A stretch of DNA of 32,707 nt from NCBI GenBank assembly GCA_021286895.1, contig JAJTBN010000009.1, positions 1-32,707 on the forward strand, read 5' to 3'. The notes beneath the pieces are model-generated. The model was not told the DNA's origin and made no database searches. It saw nothing but the letters and a program-made list of their open reading frames with translations. The translations under genes and the position numbers were made by a program. Shown in pieces: positions 15,681 to 24,113 of this stretch (positions are counted from its first letter, which is position 1; every line of letters starts with the position of its first letter). The DNA comes from Bacteroidota bacterium. GTDB lineage: Bacteria > Bacteroidota > Ignavibacteria > Tepidaquicellales > Tepidaquicellaceae.

Positions 15681-16757
15681 TTATTTGTTTTTATAATTTA
15701 ATACGATGTCGTTATCAAGCCTGATAACTTTGTTCAAAATTAATTCTTTCGCTTTCGTTATTCTATCTAATTTAAAATCCTGATAAGGCGATATTCCGCG
15801 GCCGATTATCTTCGGAGCCACGAAAGCGTAAACTTCATCGAATAGTCCTTCCTTTACAAATCCTGACAGTGTCTTGCTTCCGCCTTCAATCAACAGACTG
15901 TAAATTTTCTCTTTTATAAGTTTCCTGCACAAATCATTGAGGTCAAGAGCGTACTTATTCTCACGGACTCCAATATATTCTGCGCCGGGGTATTTCCTGA
16001 ATCCTTTATGTTTTGAAGAATGAATAATTATCGTTCTTGATGCCTTATCCGTGAAGATTTTAAGTCCTTTTCCGAGTTTCAGGTCTTTGTCAATAACTAT
16101 TCTGACCGGATTTTTCGGACGCCGGTTAAGCCTTGCGGTTAGTTCGGGATTATCTTTTTCAGCCGTATTTCTGCCGATTAATATGCCGTCGCAAATACTT
16201 CTCAATTCGTGGGCTAACTTTCTTGATTTTATGTTAGTTATCCATTTGGAACTAAAGTTGTCTAAAGCTATTTTCCCGTCGATGCTTTGCGCTGTCTTTA
16301 AAATAATGTACGGCCTTTTCTGAGTAATAACGGTTGTGAAAACTCTGTTAAGTTCGCGGCATTGAGATTCGAGCACACCGGTAGTTACTTTAATTCCTTT
16401 GCCTCTGAGTTTCCTGATGCCTTTGCCTGCAACGAGCGGGTTTGGGTCTGTCATGCCTACGACCACTTCTTTGATTTGCTCCTTAATAATCAGGTCAGTG
16501 CAGGGTGGAGTCTTGCCGTAATGCGAACAAGGCTCGAGGTTTACGAATAAAGCCGCGCCTTTTAGGTTATATCCGTTCATTTTAGCATCATTGACAGCAT
16601 TTACTTCGGCATGAGGTCCTCCGAACTGTTTGTGATATCCTTTGCCGATGACTTTGCCGTCTTTCATAATTATGCACCCGACCATCGGGTTCGGCAAAAC
16701 CTTGCCTTTCTTAGCAAGAGTGAGACAGTTTTTCATTATTTTCTCTTCGAAAGTCAT
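15681..16757 (-). CDS. ribD: Bifunctional riboflavin biosynthesis deaminase/reductase RibD
   Basis: RibD deaminates the pyrimidine product of GTP cyclohydrolase II and then reduces its ribose side chain. The 358-residue protein has the zinc cytidine-deaminase-like domain first: HAE at 49-51 with the catalytic Glu51, and PCSHYGKTPPC with Cys77 and Cys86. The RibD_C reductase domain follows from about residue 145 (RPYIILKTAQSIDGKIA, then the GGSKTLSGF segment). Both halves look complete. The start overlaps the glycosyltransferase stop by four bases (ATGA) and ribE follows after two bases. No FMN riboswitch is seen before it, and none is expected inside the cluster. ribBA and ribH must lie elsewhere. 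Confidence 0.95.
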   Translation of the reverse strand: MTFEEKIMKNCLTLAKKGKVLPNPMVGCIIMKDGKVIGKGYHKQFGGPHAEVNAVNDAKMNGYNLKGAALFVNLEPCSHYGKTPPCTDLIIKEQIKEVVVGMTDPNPLVAGKGIRKLRGKGIKVTTGVLESQCRELNRVFTTVITQKRPYIILKTAQSIDGKIALDNFSSKWITNIKSRKLAHELRSICDGILIGRNTAEKDNPELTARLNRRPKNPVRIVIDKDLKLGKGLKIFTDKASRTIIIHSSKHKGFRKYPGAEYIGVRENKYALDLNDLCRKLIKEKIYSLLIEGGSKTLSGFVKEGLFDEVYAFVAPKIIGRGISPYQDFKLDRITKAKELILNKVIRLDNDIVLNYKNK

Positions 16758-17413
16758 CTTGTCTTTTTCTTCAGATTGGTTAATATGCTGTCATGCGATT
16801 CCCTGTGATAAATATAAGTCGGCGAAATGAATTTTTCCACTTTAAATTTCTTTTCGGCTCTTTTTACGAAATCCGAATCATGGGAATAAACATTCCTGAA
16901 TCCGCCGAGCTGCCTGAACACATGTTCTTTGCCGAATAGAGTTGCGCCTATAATACAATCGTCAAGATGTATCAGTTTATTTTGGTTCTTCGCGTCGGGG
17001 ACCCACATGTCGTCTTCTTTCCCGATGAGCGCAGCGTTGCTGTAGATTAAATCCGTGTGCTTATTCTTTTTAAAGAAGGATATTCTTGTGCTTAAATGAT
17101 TTTTCGCAAACTCGTCGTCCGAATCGAGAAAAGTTATGAATTTCCCTGAGGACATACGGATGCCCGCATTAAGCGAGAGTTGTGTTTTGCGGTTTGAATG
17201 TCTTGCATATTTAATTCTGTAATCAATATTAATAAGCCTGAAAATTTCTTTATAAGCATCGTCGCTGCTACCGTCATCGACAATAATCAATTCGAAATCC
17301 TGATACGACTGATTAAGCACGGAATCAATCGCTCTTAAAAGAAGTTTCTTTCTGTTGTAATAAGTTATTACGATACTTATTACGGGGGCTTTATAGATAC
17401 GGGGTTTGAGCAT
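16754..17413 (-). CDS. Family 2 glycosyltransferase
   Basis: This 219-residue GT2 enzyme has the GT-A fold motifs ISIVITYYNR near the N-terminus, the nucleotide-binding VDDGSSDD at 45-52 and the metal-binding DSDDEF at 97-102. The sugar and acceptor cannot be inferred. It has no membrane segments, so it acts in the cytoplasm or peripherally at the inner membrane, probably on an envelope glycan given its neighbours. I chose the ATG that overlaps the preceding stop (TAATG), giving an N-terminus MLKPRIYKAPVISI; a longer frame starting nine codons earlier would extend into the preceding gene. At the 3' end it overlaps ribD by four bases. Confidence 0.88.
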   Translation of the reverse strand: MLKPRIYKAPVISIVITYYNRKKLLLRAIDSVLNQSYQDFELIIVDDGSSDDAYKEIFRLINIDYRIKYARHSNRKTQLSLNAGIRMSSGKFITFLDSDDEFAKNHLSTRISFFKKNKHTDLIYSNAALIGKEDDMWVPDAKNQNKLIHLDDCIIGATLFGKEHVFRQLGGFRNVYSHDSDFVKRAEKKFKVEKFISPTYIYHRESHDSILTNLKKKTR

Positions 17414-18576
17414 TACACGGCAACGCCTCTTCTTATCCACTGTTTCGGGTCAAGAGGGGATTCGTTTTTTCTGATTTCAAAATGAAATGACTGGTTCTCG
17501 AGCGTGCTTCCTGTATATCCTATCACCATACCGGTTTTAACCGATTCGCCTTTCTGAACCATGATTTTGCCGAGAGTTCCGTAAACTGTCCTGTAGTCAT
17601 TGGCGTGTCTGATTATAATCACGGTCCGGAATGAGGGAATAACCTCAATACTTTCGACGATACCGTCGGCTACGCAGAGCACCTCGCTGTTTTCCGCTAT
17701 TGAAACATCGATACCGTTATTCATCGATATCGTCCCTGTTTGCTGATTAGTGTACCGTCCGAAATCCTTAATTATGTCTATGCTGTTAACAGGAATAATA
17801 AGCCTGCCTTTAAGGCTCTCGAAATTTTTCGAATCGTAATCAGGAGTGTTATTGATTTTGTAAACAAAAGGATTCTTTACCTGTTTAATCGCGAATTCCA
17901 TGTCGATAATTTTGGATTTAATCTTCTCAATCTGTCTTTCGTAAATATCCACATTTTCCTTCGCGAGAGCCAGCGAGTCTTCGGCATTTATTTTCTCTCT
18001 TAGGAGTATATCCTTGTCTTCTCTTTTCTGGACGAAATATTTTTTAAATTCTTCGCGGTTAAGCGTTTTTATCTTTTTCTTTTCGAGGAGCGAAAGTTCT
18101 TCGTACTTAATTTTTTCAAAATCGCTTTTTCTCGACTGTGAAAGTTTGTTAAGGTATTCCAGCCTTGTATAAAGTATCGAAGGGGAGTCGGAAGTGAACA
18201 ATACCTGCGTCTGATAGTCGGAGCCGTGCTTGTAAAGCCATATTATTCTTTTTTTAAATTCGTCCTTTAGGCGGGCAATTCGTTCTTTCCGGTAAATCAA
18301 ATCCGCTTCCTGTGTGAGGAGGTCATCCTTGTTGCCGCCGTAGGTCATGTTCGATATTAAATGCGATATGACTTTTATTTTCTCGTCGATATCCTTTACC
18401 CGGAAACCCAGTTCGGAAATAATTTTGTTGGACTGCTGAATAAGGTTTTCGTAATTCTCGATATCGCGTTTAAAGTTATAAACCTGTTTCTTCTTATCTT
18501 CGAGCCAGTTATAATCGGCAAAAATTCTCGTAATGGCGAGCAGGGAAAGTATCGATATTAAAATGAGCCGTTTCAT
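17413..18576 (-). CDS. EnvC/NlpD-like LytM (M23) protein with degenerate zinc site
   Basis: The 387-residue protein has an N-terminal signal peptide (MKRLILISILSLLAITRIFA), a long coiled-coil region from about 25 to 250 rich in Lys, Glu and Leu, and a C-terminal LytM/M23 domain from about 265 to 383. This is the architecture of EnvC, which activates periplasmic amidases during cell separation. The zinc ligands are not all present. The usual HxxxD reads NNGID (His replaced by Asn), and the closing HxH reads SFH (first His replaced by Ser). It therefore probably acts as an activator rather than as an endopeptidase. It overlaps the C26 gene before it by four bases and the GT2 gene after it by one. 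Confidence 0.88.
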   Translation of the reverse strand: MKRLILISILSLLAITRIFADYNWLEDKKKQVYNFKRDIENYENLIQQSNKIISELGFRVKDIDEKIKVISHLISNMTYGGNKDDLLTQEADLIYRKERIARLKDEFKKRIIWLYKHGSDYQTQVLFTSDSPSILYTRLEYLNKLSQSRKSDFEKIKYEELSLLEKKKIKTLNREEFKKYFVQKREDKDILLREKINAEDSLALAKENVDIYERQIEKIKSKIIDMEFAIKQVKNPFVYKINNTPDYDSKNFESLKGRLIIPVNSIDIIKDFGRYTNQQTGTISMNNGIDVSIAENSEVLCVADGIVESIEVIPSFRTVIIIRHANDYRTVYGTLGKIMVQKGESVKTGMVIGYTGSTLENQSFHFEIRKNESPLDPKQWIRRGVAV

Positions 18577-19235
18577 TTTCCGGTTTTAAAAAAATTGACA
18601 AGCAGGTTGCCGGAAAATTCGTTTTTAAAATCATCGAAACGTTCCGGATGCCACTGGACACCGATAATATTCTTACCGTCGTATTCAATTCCTTCAACGA
18701 TTCCGTCGGGGGCTTTAGAAGTCACTTTAATGCCTTCGCCGGGCCGGTCTATCGCCTGATGATGTGAACTCGTCACTGTCCCTTCCGATTTGCCGAGAAT
18801 CTCATGCAGTTTCGAACCGGGATTAATATTCACCTTATGAAGCCGCATTGTTTTGTCGTCAATCTTTCTGTGGTTTACTTTCCTTATAGTTTCAAGGTCA
18901 TAGATAAGCGAGCCGTTGAAATAAACGTTAATAAGCTGGCAGCCGCGGCAAATACCGAGAACGGGGATGTTTTTATCACACGCTGAAGCGAACAATTTTA
19001 ATTCAAAGCCGTCTCTTTCAGGATTAAACTTTCCCGTATCTTCCTTGTTTTCCCAGTCATTGTATAGTTCCGGATAAATATCCACACCTCCTGTCAGAAT
19101 TAATCCGTCGCATTTGCCGAATTTTTCAAAAGCATTCCGCTCATTATGATTCAGGACAATATAATCCGTCCCGAAATACTCAAGCCATTTCAGGTAAGGT
19201 TCGAAGGATGTTTCAGTATAAGTAATGCCAATCAT
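18573..19235 (-). CDS. Class-I glutamine amidotransferase-like hydrolase (peptidase C26, PuuD-like)
   Basis: The 220-residue protein has the gamma-glutamyl hydrolase pattern: LTGGVDIYPELY at 48-58, the nucleophile elbow GICRGCQ with Cys96, the SSHHQAID segment near 156-163, and the His196/Glu198 pair in QWHPERF. Relatives hydrolyse gamma-glutamyl-GABA or similar gamma-glutamyl amides. The true substrate here is unknown. It is a single domain without a synthetase partner, so it acts as a hydrolase rather than as an amidotransferase subunit. It overlaps lpxK and the M23 gene by four bases each, so it is translated within the envelope cluster. A role in peptidoglycan or glutamyl-peptide turnover is only a positional guess. 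Confidence 0.88.
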   Translation of the reverse strand: MIGITYTETSFEPYLKWLEYFGTDYIVLNHNERNAFEKFGKCDGLILTGGVDIYPELYNDWENKEDTGKFNPERDGFELKLFASACDKNIPVLGICRGCQLINVYFNGSLIYDLETIRKVNHRKIDDKTMRLHKVNINPGSKLHEILGKSEGTVTSSHHQAIDRPGEGIKVTSKAPDGIVEGIEYDGKNIIGVQWHPERFDDFKNEFSGNLLVNFFKTGK

Positions 19236-20248
19236 AAAATCTTTTTATTCTTCAGAATGCCTGTTAGTAAATTATCATCGCACAGTACTTTCAGTCTAAG
19301 ATAATACAAATTATAATTTTCGGTAAAAGTAGAAAAATTTTTCAACTTAATAAAATCTTTTTCAGTGGTTATGAATATGGTTTCTTTGCCGTAATCCTGT
19401 GTGACGGTTTTAATGTCTTCTTCGGAATAGTCATTGTGGTCTTTGAAGGAGAATACACGCCTGATTTCGAAACCGTCTTTTTTCAGTGTATCGAAAAAAC
19501 TGTCATTGTCTGCGATTCCGGAGAGGGCGACGATTGCCGATTTCTTTTCAGAAAGCCTTTCTCCGTTTATATTGAAATAACCTTCGATTTCATAGCCGGT
19601 TCTGATTTCGGGGACGGTATTTAAGGGATAAGACGCGTCTGATTTCGAAAACTTGCTGTTCCGGATAATAAGGTCAGCCCTACAGAGACAGGCGAACGGT
19701 TCTCTGAGATTTCCTGCCGGAAGGAGAGTTTTATCCGTTATGCGGTTCTGTTCTGTATTCACAACCACCATGTCGAGGTCTCTTTTGATATATCTGTGCT
19801 GATACGCGTCATCGAGAATAACAACGTCGGGTTTGAAATTCTTTTCAGCGTACTTTACCGCGTTGACCCTCTTGCTGTCCGAGAGAGCAAAAAATTTATC
19901 ACGGAAACCGCAGAATCTGTTTATAATCATGGAAGTTTCATCTCCTGTATCTTCGGCGCCGCCTTTAACATCCTTGCCGTCGAATCCGATTATCAAGCCC
20001 TGAGTCTTTCTTCCGTATCCGCGTGAGATGACGCAAACAGACTTGCCTGAATTAAGCAGCAGCCCGGTCAGCATTATAACGACGGGTGTTTTACCGGTGC
20101 CGCCTGTTGTGATATTCCCGACGGAAATTACGGGAATTGAAGACTTATACGTTTTAATAATTCGGATATCGAACAGGAGGTTTCTGATAATAACAACCGC
20201 TCCGAAAATAATAGAGAAGGGGAATAATATTAATCTGAGAATCCGCAT
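19232..20248 (-). CDS. lpxK: Tetraacyldisaccharide 4'-kinase LpxK
   Basis: LpxK phosphorylates the lipid A disaccharide at the 4' position on the inner-membrane face, producing lipid IVA. The 338-residue protein begins with a hydrophobic helix (residues 5-24), followed by the P-loop GNITTGGTGKTP at 44-55, SRGYGR, the GDE motif, and LDDAYQHR, the family's metal/substrate segment. The C-terminal region carries FKDHNDYS and TTEKDFIKL. All are standard LpxK features. It follows lpxB with a one-base gap and overlaps the C26 gene by four bases. Confidence 0.95.
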   Translation of the reverse strand: MRILRLILFPFSIIFGAVVIIRNLLFDIRIIKTYKSSIPVISVGNITTGGTGKTPVVIMLTGLLLNSGKSVCVISRGYGRKTQGLIIGFDGKDVKGGAEDTGDETSMIINRFCGFRDKFFALSDSKRVNAVKYAEKNFKPDVVILDDAYQHRYIKRDLDMVVVNTEQNRITDKTLLPAGNLREPFACLCRADLIIRNSKFSKSDASYPLNTVPEIRTGYEIEGYFNINGERLSEKKSAIVALSGIADNDSFFDTLKKDGFEIRRVFSFKDHNDYSEEDIKTVTQDYGKETIFITTEKDFIKLKNFSTFTENYNLYYLRLKVLCDDNLLTGILKNKKIL

Positions 20249-20249
20249 A

Positions 20250-21371
20250 TCAGTTATTCAGGAATTCGGATATTATCTGCGGCGCGGTTTTTTCAACGGC
20301 AACGTCATAGAAATAATTTCTAAGGAGAAAAAATTCAGAGAGCATAATATTGCGGTATTTATCGTCATTCATAACGTTAAGGAATTCTCCTATTAAGTTT
20401 TCCTTAGTGAAATCCTTCTGGATAAATTCTTTCACAACTTCTTTTTCGAGTATAATATTAACGAGCGCGACAAAATCAGTGCGTATCATCATTCTTCCCA
20501 GCATATAGTTTATATTTCCGGCTTTATAGACAGCGCAGAAAGGTGTACCAAGAAGGGCGCATTCGAGCGTAGAAGTGCCGAATTTAGTTACAACAAAATC
20601 GGAATTGTAAATAGTCTCGTAATTAGAAGCGGAAGAGATTCTGTTAACCGACGGATGTATGCTGAATTCTTCAAAAACCCCGTCGGGAATATTTTCTGAA
20701 CAAAGCAGATTAACGCTGCACTTATATTTGTCTATAAGTTCACAGGCGGTTTTAGAAAGCACAGGCATTATTCTTCGTACTTCTTGAACGCGGCTGCCCG
20801 GCATTAAGGTTACGACGGGCATTGGATTAGTTTTTTTCTCTCTGCCCTCAAGAAAGTCATCTACGGGTTTAAGCAGGGGATGACCGACATAACTCGCGTC
20901 AATTCCCTCATTCTCGAAAAATTTCTTCTCGAACGGAAATATTACGAGACATTTGTCTATATACTGCCGTATTTGCTTCACGCGGCTTTTATGCCATGCC
21001 CATACCTGAGGAGTAATATAATATATTATTTTACCTTTATAATTTTTGCGTATTTCTTTGGCGATTTTGAGATTGAATCCTGGAAAATCAGTCAGAAGAA
21101 CTATTTTCGGCTGGTTGGTTACAATATATTTTATCGTTTCTGATATTTTCTTCCTAATAGCCTTAATATTAGCCGCTATTTCCGCGAAACCCACAAAATT
21201 AACTTCGGAATAATTGAAAAGAAGATTTGCGCCTGCGTCTGAAAGCCTATTGCCTCCTATGGCTTCAACTGAAATACCCGGAGATAACTTCTTAAGTCCG
21301 TTAATGAGAGATGAAGCATGCAAGTCTCCTGATGCTTCGCCTGCGATAACAAAAACATCAGCATTTTTCAT
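20250..21371 (-). CDS. lpxB: Lipid-A-disaccharide synthase LpxB
   Basis: LpxB joins UDP-diacylglucosamine and lipid X to form the lipid A disaccharide. The 373-residue GT19 protein has the N-terminal AGEASGDLHAS at 10-20, the YYITPQVWAWHKSR region, YVGHPL near 160, PGSRVQEV in the nucleotide-sugar half, and the TKFGTSTLECAL segment. The family's usual length is about 380. It is the second gene of the leftward cluster, four bases after the outer-membrane protein gene, and is followed at once by lpxK, so two late lipid A steps are made together. Confidence 0.95.
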   Translation of the reverse strand: MKNADVFVIAGEASGDLHASSLINGLKKLSPGISVEAIGGNRLSDAGANLLFNYSEVNFVGFAEIAANIKAIRKKISETIKYIVTNQPKIVLLTDFPGFNLKIAKEIRKNYKGKIIYYITPQVWAWHKSRVKQIRQYIDKCLVIFPFEKKFFENEGIDASYVGHPLLKPVDDFLEGREKKTNPMPVVTLMPGSRVQEVRRIMPVLSKTACELIDKYKCSVNLLCSENIPDGVFEEFSIHPSVNRISSASNYETIYNSDFVVTKFGTSTLECALLGTPFCAVYKAGNINYMLGRMMIRTDFVALVNIILEKEVVKEFIQKDFTKENLIGEFLNVMNDDKYRNIMLSEFFLLRNYFYDVAVEKTAPQIISEFLNN

Positions 21372-21375
21372 ATGG

Positions 21376-21981
21376 CTAAAATCTGATTGTAAAACCGCCT
21401 ACACCGCTGACGAATGTGGTTGAGCCGAATGGATAGAAAATTGTATGAACTTTTGTTTTCAAAGTTATAAACAGGGAATTAGTAAGCACCAATTCACCCC
21501 CGATGCCCGCGTTTGCCCCCATTCTTATTTCGGTTTCAGAGTTATATACCGTCTCGGGCGTAACACTGCTTCCCTGAAAATAAAAATAAGGCCCTACTCC
21601 TGCTTCAAGGAAAAAACTCGAACGAAAACATTTAGGTCTGAAGTAAAATCTTGGTCCCACGCTTGCTTCAATATATCCCTGTGTGGGAGCCAAGGTATCC
21701 TTTGGCGAAAGGATTAAATATCTTACTTCGCAAAAAAGCGCTACTTCGGTATTAACTTTGTAAGCCAAATCCGCTCCTACGATTCCGCTGTTAAAATAAT
21801 TGTTTTTGAGATAATCGCCTGCGGGTACCATAAATCCTCCCTGAATTGTTAATTGCACAAAATCCTTTGTTTTGTAGCCTTTCAGTTCAGGGTTTCCTGT
21901 TTTAATAACAGGATTGTTCTGCGGCAGGACCGAAGAAACGCTGCTAAATATAAGTAATATTAGTATTATCAGTCTATTCAT
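21376..21981 (-). CDS. Small outer-membrane beta-barrel protein
   Basis: The 201-residue protein starts with a signal peptide (MNRLIILILLIFSSVSSVLPQ). It then shows alternating polar/hydrophobic strands with many Gly and aromatic residues and ends in GGFTIRF; the terminal Phe is a typical BAM recognition signal. It is probably an eight-stranded OmpW/OmpA-like barrel with no assignable ligand. I chose the ATG; three codons upstream a TTG opens the same frame. It is the first gene of the cluster leading into lpxB, so the cluster's promoter should lie between it and the divergent dinB, but I found no exact TAnnTTTG box there (only near-matches in the A/T-rich leader). Confidence 0.75.
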   Translation of the reverse strand: MNRLIILILLIFSSVSSVLPQNNPVIKTGNPELKGYKTKDFVQLTIQGGFMVPAGDYLKNNYFNSGIVGADLAYKVNTEVALFCEVRYLILSPKDTLAPTQGYIEASVGPRFYFRPKCFRSSFFLEAGVGPYFYFQGSSVTPETVYNSETEIRMGANAGIGGELVLTNSLFITLKTKVHTIFYPFGSTTFVSGVGGFTIRF

Positions 21982-22122
21982 CAACAGCAATAATATAAGT
22001 AAATTTTAAAAACTTCAAAATATAAAACAGCAGCCCATTTTAATCGTTTTAATAGCTTGAAAATATTAAATACATCGGTCTTAATGAGTATTTTGGCAAG
22101 ATTTAATTTAATAAATTAAAAT

Positions 22123-23301
22123 ATGGGAAGGAAAAGGATTATATTGCATGTGGATATGGATGCATTTTTCGCATCTTGTGAAGAGGCAGTGAATCCGAAA
22201 CTAAGGGGAAAACCTCTAATAGTAGGGGGCACAAAAAAGGATGTACGCAGCATTGTGAGTTGTCCGAATTACCTTGCCCGGCAGAGGGGGATAAAAACGG
22301 CTATGCCTCTTACGAGAGCGATGCAGTTAGCTCCGGACGGTAATTTCATACGCGGAACAAGAGGGATATACAGTTCTTATTCGAAGAAAGTAAGAGAGAT
22401 ATTCTATAAATATACTCCACAGATTGAACCGATGTCGATAGACGAAGCTTATCTCGACATAACTGACGTACTTAGAGATTACGGCGGCGATGCATACAAA
22501 CTGGCTTTTGCGCTTAAAGAGGAAATAAAACATACACTCTCGATTACGTGTTCCATCGGGATTTCGTCTAACAAAGTATGTTCTAAAATAGCCTCTAAGC
22601 ATAACAAGCCGGACGGAATCACGCATGTACTCCCCGGAAAAGAAAAAGAGTTCCTTGACAATTTGCCCGTCGAAAGAATCCCGGGTGTCGGAAAGGCGAC
22701 GCTGAAGCATCTGAATAAATACGGGATATATAAAATTTCAGATATTAGAAAATTCGACAGGACGTTTTACGAGCAGGAAATCGGCATGCATTCATCATAT
22801 CTTCTGAACGTAGCGAACGGGATAGACAACCGGGAAGTTATCCTTTACGAGGATTACGAGCAGAAATCACTGTCGAAGGAGGTAACTCTGGATTTCGACA
22901 CTGATGATATGCCGTATCTGGAGAAAGAACTTTATTACGTTCTTGAGAAAGCATGTTCGCGTATGCGAAAGAAAAATTACAGTTCGAAAAATCTGACTGT
23001 AAAAGTAAAGTACGCCGATTTTACCGTGAATCAGAAATCGAAGATGGCGGACAGGTATTCGAATCTTGAAATGGATTTTTATGAAGATTCCGTAAAACTA
23101 TTCCAAATGCTGATGAAAAAGGGGAAGTCAATACGTCTTATCGGAGTTAAATTCGCCGACCTGATAACTGACAATGAAGCGATGCAGGAAGACATGTTCA
23201 GAGATGAGGATAAACTGAACAGACTTGTAAAGAACATAGATAAAATCCGAAAGAAATATGATTACAACATAGTGAAATTCGGGAAGACTTTCGATATATG
23301 A
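22123..23301 (+). CDS. dinB: DNA polymerase IV (Y-family, DinB)
   Basis: This is an error-prone translesion polymerase. In the 392-residue protein the catalytic motifs are HVDMDAFFAS at 9-18, with Asp11 and a Phe16 steric gate that excludes ribonucleotides, and SIDEAYLD at 105-112 with Asp107 and Glu108. The fingers/thumb boundary SIGISSNKVCSKIASKHNKPDG and the PGVGKAT helix-hairpin-helix follow, then the little-finger domain. The C-terminus has no obvious DnaN clamp peptide of the QLxLF type; MQEDMF near residue 365 is the closest candidate. It is a single gene, divergent from the lpx cluster, and its stop is one base from the convergent rhodanese gene. Confidence 0.95.
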   Translation: MGRKRIILHVDMDAFFASCEEAVNPKLRGKPLIVGGTKKDVRSIVSCPNYLARQRGIKTAMPLTRAMQLAPDGNFIRGTRGIYSSYSKKVREIFYKYTPQIEPMSIDEAYLDITDVLRDYGGDAYKLAFALKEEIKHTLSITCSIGISSNKVCSKIASKHNKPDGITHVLPGKEKEFLDNLPVERIPGVGKATLKHLNKYGIYKISDIRKFDRTFYEQEIGMHSSYLLNVANGIDNREVILYEDYEQKSLSKEVTLDFDTDDMPYLEKELYYVLEKACSRMRKKNYSSKNLTVKVKYADFTVNQKSKMADRYSNLEMDFYEDSVKLFQMLMKKGKSIRLIGVKFADLITDNEAMQEDMFRDEDKLNRLVKNIDKIRKKYDYNIVKFGKTFDI

Positions 23302-23302
23302 A

Positions 23303-23689
23303 TCAGTTAACCAGAGGTTTGTTAGCCCTTTTCCATGCTATGATTCCGCCGGAAAGATGCAGAACGTTTTTAATCCCGGCATCGTTCATGTATGATGCGG
23401 CTTTAAGGCTTCTTACACCGCTTCTGCAATAAACGAGATATTTCCCGTCCTTATCGAGCGCCGCGATTTTATCCTTAAAATCAGAGGAGTAAAGGTTTAT
23501 CAGTATAGCGCCTTCTACATGGCCGTCGTCATATTCTTCCTGTGTTCTTACGTCTATTACAGTGTATCCTTCTTTTCTGAGTTCGTCGAACTTATCCACA
23601 TCGATAGAATCGGCTTTGCCGGCAGCAAACAGTGTGTTATTAAACATCAGCAGCAGTAATAAAATCAGATAAAAAAAATTCTTTGACAT
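23303..23689 (-). CDS. Exported single-domain rhodanese
   Basis: The 128-residue protein has a clear signal peptide (hydrophobic core LILLLLLMF, likely cleavage after LFA near residue 22) and one rhodanese domain from about 28 to 126. The active-site loop CRSGVRS (88-94) carries the persulfide-forming Cys88, and the fold signatures IDVRTQEEYDDGHVEGA and LSGGIIAWK are present. It should work in the periplasm on thiosulfate or another sulfur donor, with no partner evident. It ends one base from dinB and has a promoter of its own about 100 bases upstream. Confidence 0.9.
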   Translation of the reverse strand: MSKNFFYLILLLLLMFNNTLFAAGKADSIDVDKFDELRKEGYTVIDVRTQEEYDDGHVEGAILINLYSSDFKDKIAALDKDGKYLVYCRSGVRSLKAASYMNDAGIKNVLHLSGGIIAWKRANKPLVN

Positions 23690-23790
23690 GATTCACGGCG
23701 AATTAAATTTGTGAAAACAATTTCATCGCGATCGTAATAATGAATCAAAAAATCCGAAATTCAACAATGATTGTCTTTCATGTAATATAA

Positions 23791-23818
23791 CAAATTTACT
23801 TTTATTTATGCTTCACAA
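23791..23818 (-). promoter_or_regulatory. Bacteroidota-type promoter of the rhodanese gene
   Basis: On the minus strand TAAATTTG (23798-23791) matches TAnnTTTG exactly, and a TTG lies 17 bases upstream (23818-23816). Spacing is two to three bases short of the consensus. It implies a leader of about 95 bases before the rhodanese ATG. Confidence 0.45.
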
Positions 23819-23850
23819 AAATAAAAAAGTTTACCGCAATCAAAATAAAC

Positions 23851-23881
23851 TTGATAATATTTAGATTTAATAATAAGTTTG
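23851..23881 (+). promoter_or_regulatory. Bacteroidota-type promoter before a mini-ORF
   Basis: TTG at 23851-23853 and TAAGTTTG at 23874-23881 are 20 bases apart, exactly the spacing of the tRNA-Asn promoter in this window. It points right, toward the small open frame at 23943 and away from the rhodanese promoter, so the two are back to back. Confidence 0.55.
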
Positions 23882-23942
23882 TTATAACAGAATCGAATTA
23901 AAAATTTTTTTGGAAAAAGTGATAAAACACTTTATCCATTAC

Positions 23943-24041
23943 ATGAATATTAAAAGAGAAATGAAAAGTGTAAATCCGTTCGCATATCTGGTAGTGATCT
24001 TAGTACTTTTCGTGATTATAATGACGATATTCGCGAGATAA
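23943..24041 (+). CDS. Possible 32-residue single-pass membrane miniprotein
   Basis: A short frame encodes MNIKREMKSVNPFAYLVVIL followed by more hydrophobic residues and a terminal Arg. It has a basic N-terminus, one membrane helix at about residues 13-31, and a stop immediately after the helix. This is the layout of many bacterial membrane miniproteins. It has a well-spaced promoter about 60 bases upstream, but no Shine-Dalgarno, which is normal in this lineage. A competing reading of the same DNA on the other strand (62 codons) has no promoter or recognisable features. I cannot assign a function, and short hydrophobic frames can arise by chance. Confidence 0.4.
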   Translation: MNIKREMKSVNPFAYLVVILVLFVIIMTIFAR

Positions 24042-24113
24042 TTAGTAAACGCAGACTTTGTATCAAGACGCAACAAGTCAAGCATAGTTAAGAGAACACT
24101 CACAAATAGTTTA

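Noticed and set aside
16758-16830. An FMN riboswitch before ribD
   Set aside because: ribD starts inside an overlap with the preceding gene and the region is coding; no conserved FMN-aptamer pattern was recognised.
16754-17440. The longer glycosyltransferase start (MDKKRRCRV...)
   Set aside because: It would extend 27 bases into the M23 gene; the internal ATG overlaps the M23 stop as TAATG, the junction used repeatedly in this window.
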